Below, one piece after another: positions 35,454 through 43,147 of a stretch of 64,000 nt of DNA (positions within the stretch are counted from its first letter, which is position 1; every line of letters begins with the position of its first letter). The notes under the pieces are model-generated. The model was given only the letters and a program-made list of their open reading frames with translations, had not been told where the DNA came from and searched no databases. The translations under genes and the position numbers were made by a program. The DNA is from an uncultured Acetatifactor sp. Lineage in GTDB: Bacteria > Bacillota > Clostridia > Lachnospirales > Lachnospiraceae. The stretch is from the NCBI GenBank assembly GCA_910583845.1, contig CAJUAB010000009.1, positions 1 through 64,000 of the forward strand, given 5' to 3'.

Positions 35454-36269
35454 ATGAGATTTGTATATCCGGAAGGAAAAAAACAGGCGCTGACATTCAG
35501 CTATGATGACGGCCAGATTCATGACAGAAAACTGGTGGAGATTCTGAACCGTCATGGCATGAAGGGGACTTTCCATCTCAATTCCGGCACATTGGCCCGG
35601 GACAGGAACCACGATGTATTTGTGGCCGCGGACGAGGTGGCGGAACTGTACGCGGGTCATGAGGTGGCGGTTCATGGCGTACAGCACCGCAATCTCCCCA
35701 CGCTGACCAGAAATCAGGTGGTGAATGAGATTCTGGAGGACAGACGGACGCTGGAGAAGCTCACCGGCGGCATGGTACAGGGCATGTCCTATGCGTTTGG
35801 CAGCTACAGTGAGGAGATTATCGGGATACTTAAGAATCTGGGGATCAAATATTCCAGAACTGTCAATTCCACCAACGGGTTTTTCCCGCCCGCCGATTTC
35901 CTGGCCTGGCACCCCACCTGCCACCATGGCGGCAGATTGATGGAGCTGGGGCGGAATTTCCTCTCTGTTCCCGGCTTTGTGGAGCTGCCGCTGATGTATG
36001 TGTGGGGCCACAGCTTTGAGTTCGCGGGAAACGGGGACTGGAATGTAATCGAGGAGTTTGCCGAACTGATGGAGGGCAGGGAAGAGATCTGGTATGCCAC
36101 CAACGGGGAGATCTGCGATTATATTCTGGCTGTGCGCAGCCTGGATTCCAGCGGAGACGGCCTGACGCTGAAAAATCCCACGGCCGTCAGCGTGTGGATC
36201 AGAAAGGACAGCGATCAGGAACTTCTGGAGATCCGTCCCGGAGAATGCGTCTGGATCGGGGAGAGATAG
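35454..36269 (+). CDS. NodB-like polysaccharide deacetylase family protein
   Basis: 271 residues from the ATG at 35454 (AAGGCGG 6 bases upstream); the in-frame ATG at 35448 is too close to it. It has CE4 motifs: TFSYDDG with the paired Asp residues (about 14-20) and the metal-binding HGVQH (about 74-78). There is no signal peptide, so it would act in the cytoplasm, which is unusual for cell-wall deacetylases but common for the small-molecule or oligosaccharide branch. Position after GH130 suggests removal of acetyl groups from imported acetylated mannooligosaccharides; this is inference. The C-terminal ~60 residues (LKNPTAVSVWIRKD onward) look like a small beta-domain added to the barrel. Confidence 0.8.
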   Translation: MRFVYPEGKKQALTFSYDDGQIHDRKLVEILNRHGMKGTFHLNSGTLARDRNHDVFVAADEVAELYAGHEVAVHGVQHRNLPTLTRNQVVNEILEDRRTLEKLTGGMVQGMSYAFGSYSEEIIGILKNLGIKYSRTVNSTNGFFPPADFLAWHPTCHHGGRLMELGRNFLSVPGFVELPLMYVWGHSFEFAGNGDWNVIEEFAELMEGREEIWYATNGEICDYILAVRSLDSSGDGLTLKNPTAVSVWIRKDSDQELLEIRPGECVWIGER

Positions 36270-36353
36270 TAAATCTATTCCCTGCCGATTTACAGAAACC
36301 GGGAAAACAAAAGAACAGCTCCGCCCCGCGGCGGCATATGGATGCCCCGATCT

Positions 36354-37427
36354 TTATTGCCGCGCGGACGCGGCTTCCTCAATGAGGCGCAATATGGTGC
36401 GGATGGAGTCCATCTGGCCGCTGCGGCTCATGGCATCGTGATAACTCTGCCGGTTGCAGAAAAGCTCATGCACCTTGGCTACCAGCAGGTCCGTTGTAAG
36501 GTCATCCTCGTTGATTACGATGGAAAAGCCCTGGGCCTCAAAGGAGGCGGCGTTGAGCAGCTGATCGCCTCTGCTGCTGGCGGCTGGCAGGGGGATCAGG
36601 AGATTGGGCTTTTTCAGCGCCAGCAGTTCGCAGATGGAGTTGGCACCCGCCCGGGAGATCACCAGATCCGCCATGGCAAACAAGTCTTTCAGCTCCGTCT
36701 TGATGTATTCAAATTGTCGGTAGCCGGGGGTTGCCAGCAGCAGGTTATCAATCTTGTCTTTCCCGCAGAGATGCACAACCTGGAAATCTTCCAGAAGCCG
36801 GGGCAGGGCATCCCGGACCGCTTTGTTGACATTGGCCGCTCCCAGACTGCCGCCGATGACCATGATCACCGGTTTGTTGGCGGTGAAGCCGCACATATTC
36901 AGACCGGCGATCTTGTTGCCCTGCGCCAGCTCCGCCCGGATGGGAGAGCCGGTGAGCACAGCCTTTCCCTCCGGCAGCATCTGCATGGTTTCCGGGAAGT
37001 TGCAGCATATTTTTTCAGCCACCGGAAAACAGAGCTTATTGGCAAGGCCGGGGGTCATGTCGGACTCGTGGATGATACAGGGGATGTTCAGGGCCGCCGC
37101 GGCGCGCACCACGGGAACGCTGACGAAGCCCCCCTTGGAAAACACTACATCCGGGCGGTATTCTTTCAGATATTTTCTGGCCTCGGAGAAGCCCTTGATC
37201 ACCCGGAAAGGGTCTGTCAGGTTCCGGATGTCCAGATAACGGCGCAGCTTGCCGGTGGATATCCCTGTGTAGGGGATGTCGAAATCCGCAATCAGCTTTT
37301 TCTCAATACCGTCATAGGAGCCCATATAAGAGATCTCATATCCCGCCCGGCGCAGTGCCGGAAGCAGAGCGATATTGGGTGTCACATGGCCGGCGGTGCC
37401 GCCCCCTGTAAGTACTATTTTCTTCAT
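36354..37427 (-). CDS. murG: UDP-GlcNAc:lipid I N-acetylglucosaminyltransferase MurG
   Basis: 357 residues, GT28 fold. It transfers GlcNAc from UDP-GlcNAc to undecaprenyl-pyrophosphoryl-MurNAc-pentapeptide (lipid I to lipid II) at the inner membrane face. Diagnostic motifs: GGGTAGHVTPNIAL (about 6-19), IHESDMTPGLANKL in the middle, and GGSLGAANVN with the C-terminal SRAGANSICELLALKKPNLLIPLP donor site. The start overlaps the stop of the TSCPD gene by 4 bp. It stands alone here, away from other mur genes, so it may be a second copy; some Clostridia carry more than one. Confidence 0.95.
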   Translation of the reverse strand: MKKIVLTGGGTAGHVTPNIALLPALRRAGYEISYMGSYDGIEKKLIADFDIPYTGISTGKLRRYLDIRNLTDPFRVIKGFSEARKYLKEYRPDVVFSKGGFVSVPVVRAAAALNIPCIIHESDMTPGLANKLCFPVAEKICCNFPETMQMLPEGKAVLTGSPIRAELAQGNKIAGLNMCGFTANKPVIMVIGGSLGAANVNKAVRDALPRLLEDFQVVHLCGKDKIDNLLLATPGYRQFEYIKTELKDLFAMADLVISRAGANSICELLALKKPNLLIPLPAASSRGDQLLNAASFEAQGFSIVINEDDLTTDLLVAKVHELFCNRQSYHDAMSRSGQMDSIRTILRLIEEAASARQ

Positions 37428-37663
37428 CCCAGCGTCTCCTCCAGTGCATGGGCCAGCTGATCCGGGCAGGAGGTGGGCTTAAAGCCACATCGGATGCCCT
37501 TGAGTTTGTCAATTACATCTTCCACTTTCATGCCCTGTACCAGAGCGCAGATGCCTTTCAGGTTGCCATTGCAGCCTCCCGTGAACTGTACGGACTTGAC
37601 AATGCCGTCCTCAATTTCAAAGTCAATCGCGCTGGAACAGGTCCCCTTTGTATGATATGTCAT
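37424..37663 (-). CDS. TSCPD domain protein (TIGR03905-like)
   Basis: 79 residues from an ATG with GGAGG 7 bases upstream. The sequence contains the conserved QFTGGCNGNLKGICALVQGM and the C-terminal TSCPDQLA, the domain's name motif. The fold also occurs at the C-terminus of B12-dependent ribonucleotide reductases; the small stand-alone form has no known function. It is first in a two-gene unit with murG. Confidence 0.85.
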   Translation of the reverse strand: MTYHTKGTCSSAIDFEIEDGIVKSVQFTGGCNGNLKGICALVQGMKVEDVIDKLKGIRCGFKPTSCPDQLAHALEETLG

Positions 37664-37696
37664 ATCGTTATCCTCCATTCCGTTATACTGAAATAT

Positions 37697-37725
37697 AGTA
37701 TAGCAGATTTTCCCAGGTACTTCAA
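37697..37725 (-). promoter_or_regulatory. promoter for the TSCPD-murG unit
   Basis: On the minus strand: TTGAAG (37725-37720), 17-bp spacer, TATACT (37702-37697), about 35 bp upstream of the start codon. Confidence 0.7.
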
Positions 37726-37859
37726 GGCAATTTACATGCCGGCCCGCGTACCGAAAGAGCGCACAAAAAGATTGTGCCGGAATGGGGGATATGTTAGTAT
37801 GATTGTAGAAATGGAAGCAGGATGGAGCGCGTTTCTGATGATGCGAGGAGAGGCGGAAG

Positions 37860-39239
37860 ATGAAAACAGCAAAGAATATACTGATGCTGACAGCGGTTGC
37901 GCTATGTATGGCGCTTTCCGGCTGCGGTGATGAAAAGGGAGGAACGGAGAACCCGGGAGTGGAGCGAGAGAGCAGCGAAGCGGGGACGGAGAACCCGGGA
38001 GTGGAGCAGGAGAGCAGCGAAGCGGGGACGGAAGCGCCTGAGACGGAGCGGGAGAAAACGGAAACGCGGCGGCAAAAGCCGGAATCGGAAAGGGAGGACT
38101 GCCTCATGACGTTTTCGGAGCTGCCCGGTGCCTACCGGCAGATTTTGCTGTATGTTCAGGAAGGGTTTCGAAAATATCATGTGGAGGGAGAATATCAGGC
38201 CTGTCTGGGCCCTATACACGGTGCCGGGGCGGAACTGTGGGTGGACGGCGTCTATATGGGCACGGAGGAGGCTGACAGCTATTTTTTCTGCGATATCCTG
38301 TTGGAAGGGGAAAGCGGTCTGTGGAGTGAAAGATTGGCGTTTACCTATGACGCGGAGGCGGATTGGTACAGTTTTTCGGGTCAGTATGAACCGCTGTTTG
38401 CCGGTGACCAATTTTACGCCGAACAGTCGGATTCTTCCTATGTGGAGGAATTTCTGAGCGCCTGCGTATATCGTACAACTGTTGCCCGGGACGGGGAGAT
38501 CGGCGCTTCTGCCCGGTACGATTCCGAAAACGGCCCTTTGGAGAAGGATCTGTTTATCGATCATGCCTGGAATTTTCGGATCAGGGAAGACAACGGGCTT
38601 TCCTGGCAGATTGTCCCCAAGATTTACTGTTACTGGGATGACAGGCTGGATGTCAATATTCAGATTCAGTATCCCTGGCTGGAAATGGATCAGGGTATGG
38701 AGGAGATGGAAGCAGCGGTAAATGAGCGATTGAGGGAGGCCTTTTTTTATGGGTACTATCGGGATGAGGAGGAAAACCTGCTGATACCCGGGGAAGAGCT
38801 GTATACGGATATTGAACGCTGCTATATGATTACCAGGGAGGATGAGCGATACCTCTCCATGCGCATTTATGAGTACAATTCTGTCCGGGGGGCCAATCAC
38901 CCGAATGAGTGGGAGACAGGGATCACCTTTGACATGAGGACTGGGGATGTTGTAGGGCTTCGGGATGTGCTGGGAGAGGACATGGCACAGGGTACGCTGG
39001 GGGATTTACTGAATGGCGGAGCCTTCCGCAGACTGTGGACATGGATGCCGGAAGACGGAGACTGGATTGAGGATCTGATAGAGGAAAGGGGGGACGATCC
39101 GCTGGGCGCATATGAGTCTAAGTTTTACCTGACGGACAGGGGACTGGGCCTCATTACCTCTCTGTCCCGCTATTATACCTGTCTGGAGGCGGACTACGAA
39201 AAGCTGGGAATAGAGGGGTTTTCTTTTAAAAATACTTGA
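37860..39239 (+). CDS. lipoprotein with low-complexity linker and possible DUF3298-like domain
   Basis: 459 residues. The lipoprotein signal ends ALSGCG (Cys22). Residues 28-82 are a Glu/Ser/Arg linker with two exact-period 14-residue repeats (GTENPGVExESSEA). The globular part follows; its second half (MRIYEYNSVRGANHPNEWETGITFDMRTGDVVGLRDVLGED) resembles the DUF3298/RsiV-type domain, in which a beta-rich body meets the GANHP motif. In other proteins this domain binds lysozyme or is of unknown role. A surface location and unknown ligand are all that can be said. AGGAGAGGCGGAAG precedes the ATG. Confidence 0.75.
   Translation: MKTAKNILMLTAVALCMALSGCGDEKGGTENPGVERESSEAGTENPGVEQESSEAGTEAPETEREKTETRRQKPESEREDCLMTFSELPGAYRQILLYVQEGFRKYHVEGEYQACLGPIHGAGAELWVDGVYMGTEEADSYFFCDILLEGESGLWSERLAFTYDAEADWYSFSGQYEPLFAGDQFYAEQSDSSYVEEFLSACVYRTTVARDGEIGASARYDSENGPLEKDLFIDHAWNFRIREDNGLSWQIVPKIYCYWDDRLDVNIQIQYPWLEMDQGMEEMEAAVNERLREAFFYGYYRDEEENLLIPGEELYTDIERCYMITREDERYLSMRIYEYNSVRGANHPNEWETGITFDMRTGDVVGLRDVLGEDMAQGTLGDLLNGGAFRRLWTWMPEDGDWIEDLIEERGDDPLGAYESKFYLTDRGLGLITSLSRYYTCLEADYEKLGIEGFSFKNT
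37944..38027 (+). repeat. 42-bp tandem repeat in the lipoprotein linker
   Basis: Two copies of ACGGAGAACCCGGGAGTGG... start at 37944 and 37986; a partial third begins at 38028. They encode a 14-residue acidic unit. Confidence 0.8.
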
Positions 39240-39332
39240 CCTGGTATACGCAGGATGGAGAAGTGGAAATATTGATTGTTATGGAGATCGGGAGTCGTGG
39301 AGATATTAATAAATGAGATGGAGGGAGAGCGC

Positions 39333-39542
39333 ATGACACAGGTAATTCAGGAATCGGTCAAAATGCTGGAAATGCTGCCGGAGAGCGAACAGGAACTTGC
39401 AAGCCAGCTGATCAGGCGACTGGTGCTTGCCTGGGACCCGGATTTTACAAAGCTGACGCCGGAAGAGCAAAAGAACCTGGAAGCTGCGGAGCAGAGAATA
39501 GACAGCGGGGAATATGTGAAAGACAGTGATATTAATTGGTAA
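39333..39542 (+). CDS. small hypothetical protein, antitoxin-like look
   Basis: 69 residues from an ATG preceded by GAGGGAG. The N-terminal TQVIQESVKMLEMLPESEQELASQLIRRL resembles the helical start of small type II antitoxins and cyanobacterial DUF2281-like proteins; the C-terminus (EEQKNLEAAEQRIDSGEY) resembles a toxin-neutralising tail. No toxin gene is adjacent: a terminator follows at once. It may be an orphan. The gene is real judging by ribosome site and terminator; the function is uncertain. Confidence 0.65.
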   Translation: MTQVIQESVKMLEMLPESEQELASQLIRRLVLAWDPDFTKLTPEEQKNLEAAEQRIDSGEYVKDSDINW

Positions 39543-39543
39543 G

Positions 39544-39583
39544 AACAAGGCGGTTGCAGGCTGAAAGGCAACCGCCTTGTTTT
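39544..39583 (+). terminator. terminator after the small antitoxin-like gene
   Basis: AACAAGGCGGTTGC (39544-39557) pairs with GCAACCGCCTTGTT (39568-39581), then T residues. Confidence 0.85.
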
Positions 39584-39758
39584 CAGGCATTTTATGTCGA
39601 AACGGCAGTGCCGGACGGGAAATGCGGCAGATCGCGGCGGAAAAAGGCGATGGTTATACATGGAGGGAATGTTGCAATACTGCGCCTGTAAGATATATGA
39701 TAGAGCTGGAAGGAATATTCGGGATTCCCGGGATTCCGATCCGGAAAGGACGACAACA

Positions 39759-40580
39759 ATGACAATGTTTCCGATTTTTGAACAAGAGAAGGTTGCCTCC
39801 ATCGTCATGCTGGCCTGTATGGCCGGAAGTATATTGATGCGGGTGGGGCTGGGACTGATGTATCTTCACCTGATCCATGAGACGGACAATATGGCCAGCA
39901 CCCGCAGCAGGCAGTTAAAGCAGTGCAAGCTGAAATTTGCCAACTGTTACCAGCTGAACAATGGCATGGCCAATGTGCCGGTGTTCGTGGACAAGTTTAT
40001 CAGTCGCATGAGTCTGGGGCCTGTCTCCCCTCATCTGCTGGAGCATCTGTCAGGGCAGCTGATGCTTCTGGCGGTGGTCAGCGCGGGAGTGGGGGTGTGC
40101 AGAAGCATCATTGCGGGCAGCACAATGGGACAGATCCTGCCCTTTTACATTGCCAGCATGATGGGGCTTTATCTTTTTTTCTCCATCTCCGCCCTGGTGG
40201 ACCTGAAGGGAAAAAGGCGCGTACTGAAGATTAATCTGGTGGATTATCTGGAAAATCATCTCTCGGGACGAATGGGGGTAACCCAGCAGGATATGGAGAT
40301 GCTGTTCGGGCAGGACACCCAGTCCGCCAGGGGCAGAAAGCGGGGCAGAAACGCCCAGGAAAATCTTTACGTTGTCCCCAGCCGGCGCAGCCCCAAAAAG
40401 GGAGTGGATGTAATCCCCGTGGGAAGCCGGCTGGGCGAGGAATCCAGGTCCTACGCGGAATCCGACACAGCCCGGGAGACAGGTATGGAGCGGCAGGTGC
40501 CGGAAGATTTCAAGGGCAAGTTTACCGCCGTGCAGGAACAGGAGCTGGAACAGCTGCTCCGGGAGTTTCTCACTTCCTGA
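39759..40580 (+). CDS. hypothetical membrane protein
   Basis: 273 residues from the ATG at 39759 (GGAAAGGA 8 bases upstream). The frame is open further back to 39594, but that stretch has no ribosome site and an unlikely composition. Three spans: about 10-37 (SIVMLACMAGSILMRVGLGLM), about 100-120 and about 128-152. The remaining ~110 residues are a charged cytoplasmic tail rich in Arg and Glu, ending in a helical VQEQELEQLLREFL. I do not recognise a family. Single-gene context between two terminators or promoters gives no clue. Confidence 0.65.
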   Translation: MTMFPIFEQEKVASIVMLACMAGSILMRVGLGLMYLHLIHETDNMASTRSRQLKQCKLKFANCYQLNNGMANVPVFVDKFISRMSLGPVSPHLLEHLSGQLMLLAVVSAGVGVCRSIIAGSTMGQILPFYIASMMGLYLFFSISALVDLKGKRRVLKINLVDYLENHLSGRMGVTQQDMEMLFGQDTQSARGRKRGRNAQENLYVVPSRRSPKKGVDVIPVGSRLGEESRSYAESDTARETGMERQVPEDFKGKFTAVQEQELEQLLREFLTS

Positions 40581-40596
40581 TCTATCCAGTTTTCTC

Positions 40597-40625
40597 TTGC
40601 ATTGTCAATGTAATTTTGGTACACT
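40597..40625 (+). promoter_or_regulatory. promoter of pgi
   Basis: TTGCAT (40597-40602), 17-bp spacer, TACACT (40620-40625), about 80 bp before the start codon. Confidence 0.55.
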
Positions 40626-40706
40626 TTCATATATAGATAGTATATATATGAGAAGGGTACTGACAGACGCCCGCCGGGGGTATGCGGTACTCTCCATAAA
40701 GGAGCC

Positions 40707-42071
40707 ATGATGAGGAACCATGTTACATTTGACTATTCCAGGGCGGAGGCGTTTTTCTCTCAGGAGGAGCTCCGTATGATGAGCAGGCAGGCCCTGGACG
40801 CCATGGGCGTACTGCTGGGCAGGAGGGGAGCGGGCAGCGACCTTCTGGGATGGTTGGACCTGCCCGGAAATATTGACAAAGAGGAGCTTGCCAGGATTAA
40901 GAAGGCGGCGGCCAGAATCCGGAAGAACAGCGAAGTGCTGCTGGTGATCGGCATCGGCGGCTCCTGCCCGGGGGCCAGGGCCGCCGTGGAGTTTCTTGGC
41001 CACAGCTTTTCCAACATATTGGACAGGGAAAAACGCGGAGCTCCGGAAATTTATTTCTGCGGGAACTCCTTCAGCTCCACCTTTTTGAAGCATCTGACGG
41101 ATGTGGTAGGAGACAGGGATTTTTCCATCCATATGATTTCCAGGTCCGGCACCGACATGGAACCGGCCCTCGCCTTTCGCGTGTTCAGGGAGCTCCTGGA
41201 GAAAAAATATGGCAGAAAAGAGGCGGCCGGGAGAATCTATGCCACCACCGATCAGGAGAAGGGGGCGCTGAGACAGTTGGCGGAGCAGGAGGGCTATGAG
41301 ACCTTCCCAATGCCTGACGATGTGGGGGGCTGTTTTTCCGTATTGACCCCGGCGGGACTGTTGCCCATCGCCGTCAGCGGCGCGGATATCGACAAGCTGA
41401 TGCGGGGGGCTGCCAGCGCCAGAGAGTGCGCGCTGAAGAACGCGTTTGTGGAAAACGGCGCGTTGCAGTATGCCGCTCTTCGCAACATTTTTCTGCGCAG
41501 GGGGAAGAGCGTGGAAATCATGTGCCATTATGAGCCGGGCGTCCATTCTATATCGGAGTGGTGGAAACAATTGTTTGGAGAGAGCGAGGGAAAGTATCAC
41601 AGGGGATTGCTGCCCGTCAGCGTGGATCTGGCCGCAGAACTATACTCTATGGGACAGTTCATCCAGGAGGGCTCCCGCCTGATGTTTGAAACCATCATCG
41701 ACATTGAAAAGTGCGGGGAGGAGATTTCTGTCAACGAGGAACCCGGGAATCCGGACGGTCTGAATGATCTGGCCGGGAGGACTGTGGACTCTGTCGGGAA
41801 GAACGCCGTGGACAGCGTCATCCTGGCCCACACGGAGGGGCAGGTTCCCAGTCTCATGGTACATGTGCCGGAGGCGAATGAATTCTATCTGGGCGAGCTT
41901 TTCTATTTTTTTGAGTTTGCCTGCGCAATCAGCGGCTATATGTTGGGGGTGAATCCATTCAGCCGGCCCGGCGTGGAAAACTACAGGAAAAATCTGTATG
42001 CGCTTCTCGGAAAGCCCGGATATGAGCAGCGTCGGGAAGAATTGTATTCATACACAAATGGAATGGAATGA
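40707..42071 (+). CDS. pgi: glucose-6-phosphate isomerase
   Basis: 454 residues, the short Gram-positive form. It interconverts glucose 6-phosphate and fructose 6-phosphate in the cytoplasm, and would link mannose or galactose catabolism to glycolysis. Sugar-phosphate site: VLLVIGIGGSCPGARAAVEFL (about 73-93), where the usual family form has Tyr-Leu in place of Cys-Pro. Other blocks: CHYEPGVHSISEWWKQLFGESEGK (about 273-296) with the active-site Glu, and the C-terminal GVNPFSRPGVENYRKN with the catalytic Lys region. GGAGCC precedes the ATG. A strong hairpin follows. Confidence 0.93.
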   Translation: MMRNHVTFDYSRAEAFFSQEELRMMSRQALDAMGVLLGRRGAGSDLLGWLDLPGNIDKEELARIKKAAARIRKNSEVLLVIGIGGSCPGARAAVEFLGHSFSNILDREKRGAPEIYFCGNSFSSTFLKHLTDVVGDRDFSIHMISRSGTDMEPALAFRVFRELLEKKYGRKEAAGRIYATTDQEKGALRQLAEQEGYETFPMPDDVGGCFSVLTPAGLLPIAVSGADIDKLMRGAASARECALKNAFVENGALQYAALRNIFLRRGKSVEIMCHYEPGVHSISEWWKQLFGESEGKYHRGLLPVSVDLAAELYSMGQFIQEGSRLMFETIIDIEKCGEEISVNEEPGNPDGLNDLAGRTVDSVGKNAVDSVILAHTEGQVPSLMVHVPEANEFYLGELFYFFEFACAISGYMLGVNPFSRPGVENYRKNLYALLGKPGYEQRREELYSYTNGME

Positions 42072-42113
42072 CACAGGTCTGCGGCAGATCAATCTGCCGC
42101 AGGCCTGTGTCGG
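42071..42113 (+). terminator. terminator after pgi
   Basis: A 19-bp stem (42071-42089 with 42092-42110) with only a two-base loop and a weak T-run (GGTTT). Confidence 0.75.
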
Positions 42114-42163
42114 TTTGCATGGCCCCTGTGCGAAAATTCACCTCATACAGGGTGCCCTTTGGA

Positions 42164-42192
42164 TTGCATAACGTCGTTTTCTATGATATAGT
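42164..42192 (+). promoter_or_regulatory. promoter for the RibD-C reductase gene
   Basis: TTGCAT (42164-42169), 17-bp spacer, TATAGT (42187-42192). Confidence 0.6.
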
Positions 42193-42286
42193 ATGAACAT
42201 GCCGACAAAGGCGGAGCAGCAGGGAAGACGGAGACATACGCAGACTGACCGGCGGCAGGGCAAAGCCGCGCACACGGGGAAAATTT

Positions 42287-42985
42287 ATGGAAAAAGCGGA
42301 TAAAAGGAACAGACCTGTTACGACATTGTTTATGCTGATGTCGGTTGACGGAAAAATAAGCACCGGCGCGACGGACGATCTGGATGTGGACAAGGATTTT
42401 CCGCAGATTGCAGGGGTCCGCGAGGGCCTGCACCAATATTATGAAATAGAGCAGACAACGGATTTATGGACTCTCAATTCCGGCCGGGTTCAAGCCAAAA
42501 TCGGTGTCAATACAAAGGAAATGCCCCACAGGACGCCGGTGTCTTTTGTGATCATAGACAATAGGCATTTGAATGAAAATGGCATACGGTATTTATGCGC
42601 TTTATCCAAAAAGTTTGTCCTGGTTACGTCAAATGCGGAACACCCGGCATTCAATATCAGGGAAGAGAACCTGGCTATCATATATCAGAAAGAATTATCG
42701 CTGGAAAACGCGCTGGTAAAGCTCAGATCAGAACATGGCTGTGAGAGAATAACGATACAGACCGGCGGGACGCTGAATGGCTTATTTCTTCGCGAAAAAC
42801 TATTTGATTATATTGATATTGTGGTTGCGCCGGTTTTGATTGGCGGTAAAGACACATCTACTCTGATTGACGGGAAATCCCTGCTTTCACAAAGGGATTT
42901 GTCAGAATTAGGTGTTCTGAAACTGCAACAATGTGTGATTTTGGAAAATTCCTATGTACGACTGCGTTATGAGGTAATTCATTGA
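42287..42985 (+). CDS. RibD C-terminal/dihydrofolate-reductase-like protein
   Basis: 232 residues. The N-terminal FMLMSVDGKIS and the C-terminal ITIQTGGTLNGLFLREKLFDYIDIVVAPVLIGGKD are the NADPH-binding and substrate-side motifs of the RibD_C family, which reduces ribosylamino-pyrimidines in riboflavin synthesis or related substrates. It lacks the deaminase half of RibD and no rib genes are near, so it may belong to the broader stand-alone reductase group. Codon use and base composition are more AT-rich than in the neighbours (many AAA, ATA, AAT codons), hinting at acquisition from elsewhere. Confidence 0.82.
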   Translation: MEKADKRNRPVTTLFMLMSVDGKISTGATDDLDVDKDFPQIAGVREGLHQYYEIEQTTDLWTLNSGRVQAKIGVNTKEMPHRTPVSFVIIDNRHLNENGIRYLCALSKKFVLVTSNAEHPAFNIREENLAIIYQKELSLENALVKLRSEHGCERITIQTGGTLNGLFLREKLFDYIDIVVAPVLIGGKDTSTLIDGKSLLSQRDLSELGVLKLQQCVILENSYVRLRYEVIH

Positions 42986-43147
42986 TCTGACTCCGTTGGT
43001 GTGGCCCTGATCCGGAGCCGGCCTGGAAAATGTTTTCTGCCGCATGGGGGTGAAAACGCAGGATATGCATGTTTGGGAGGAAAGATCTGGAGGTAAAACT
43101 TCCGGATTCCGATTGGTGGAATACCGCTTTGCGGAAAGAGGAAAATT

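Noticed and set aside
36342..37460. 372-codon plus-strand frame opposite murG
   Set aside because: It is the complement of a clear murG; no ribosome site or family motif supports it.
39594..39758. N-terminal extension of the 273-residue membrane protein
   Set aside because: The added ~55 residues are Arg/Cys-rich without a ribosome site, while the ATG at 39759 has one at good spacing.
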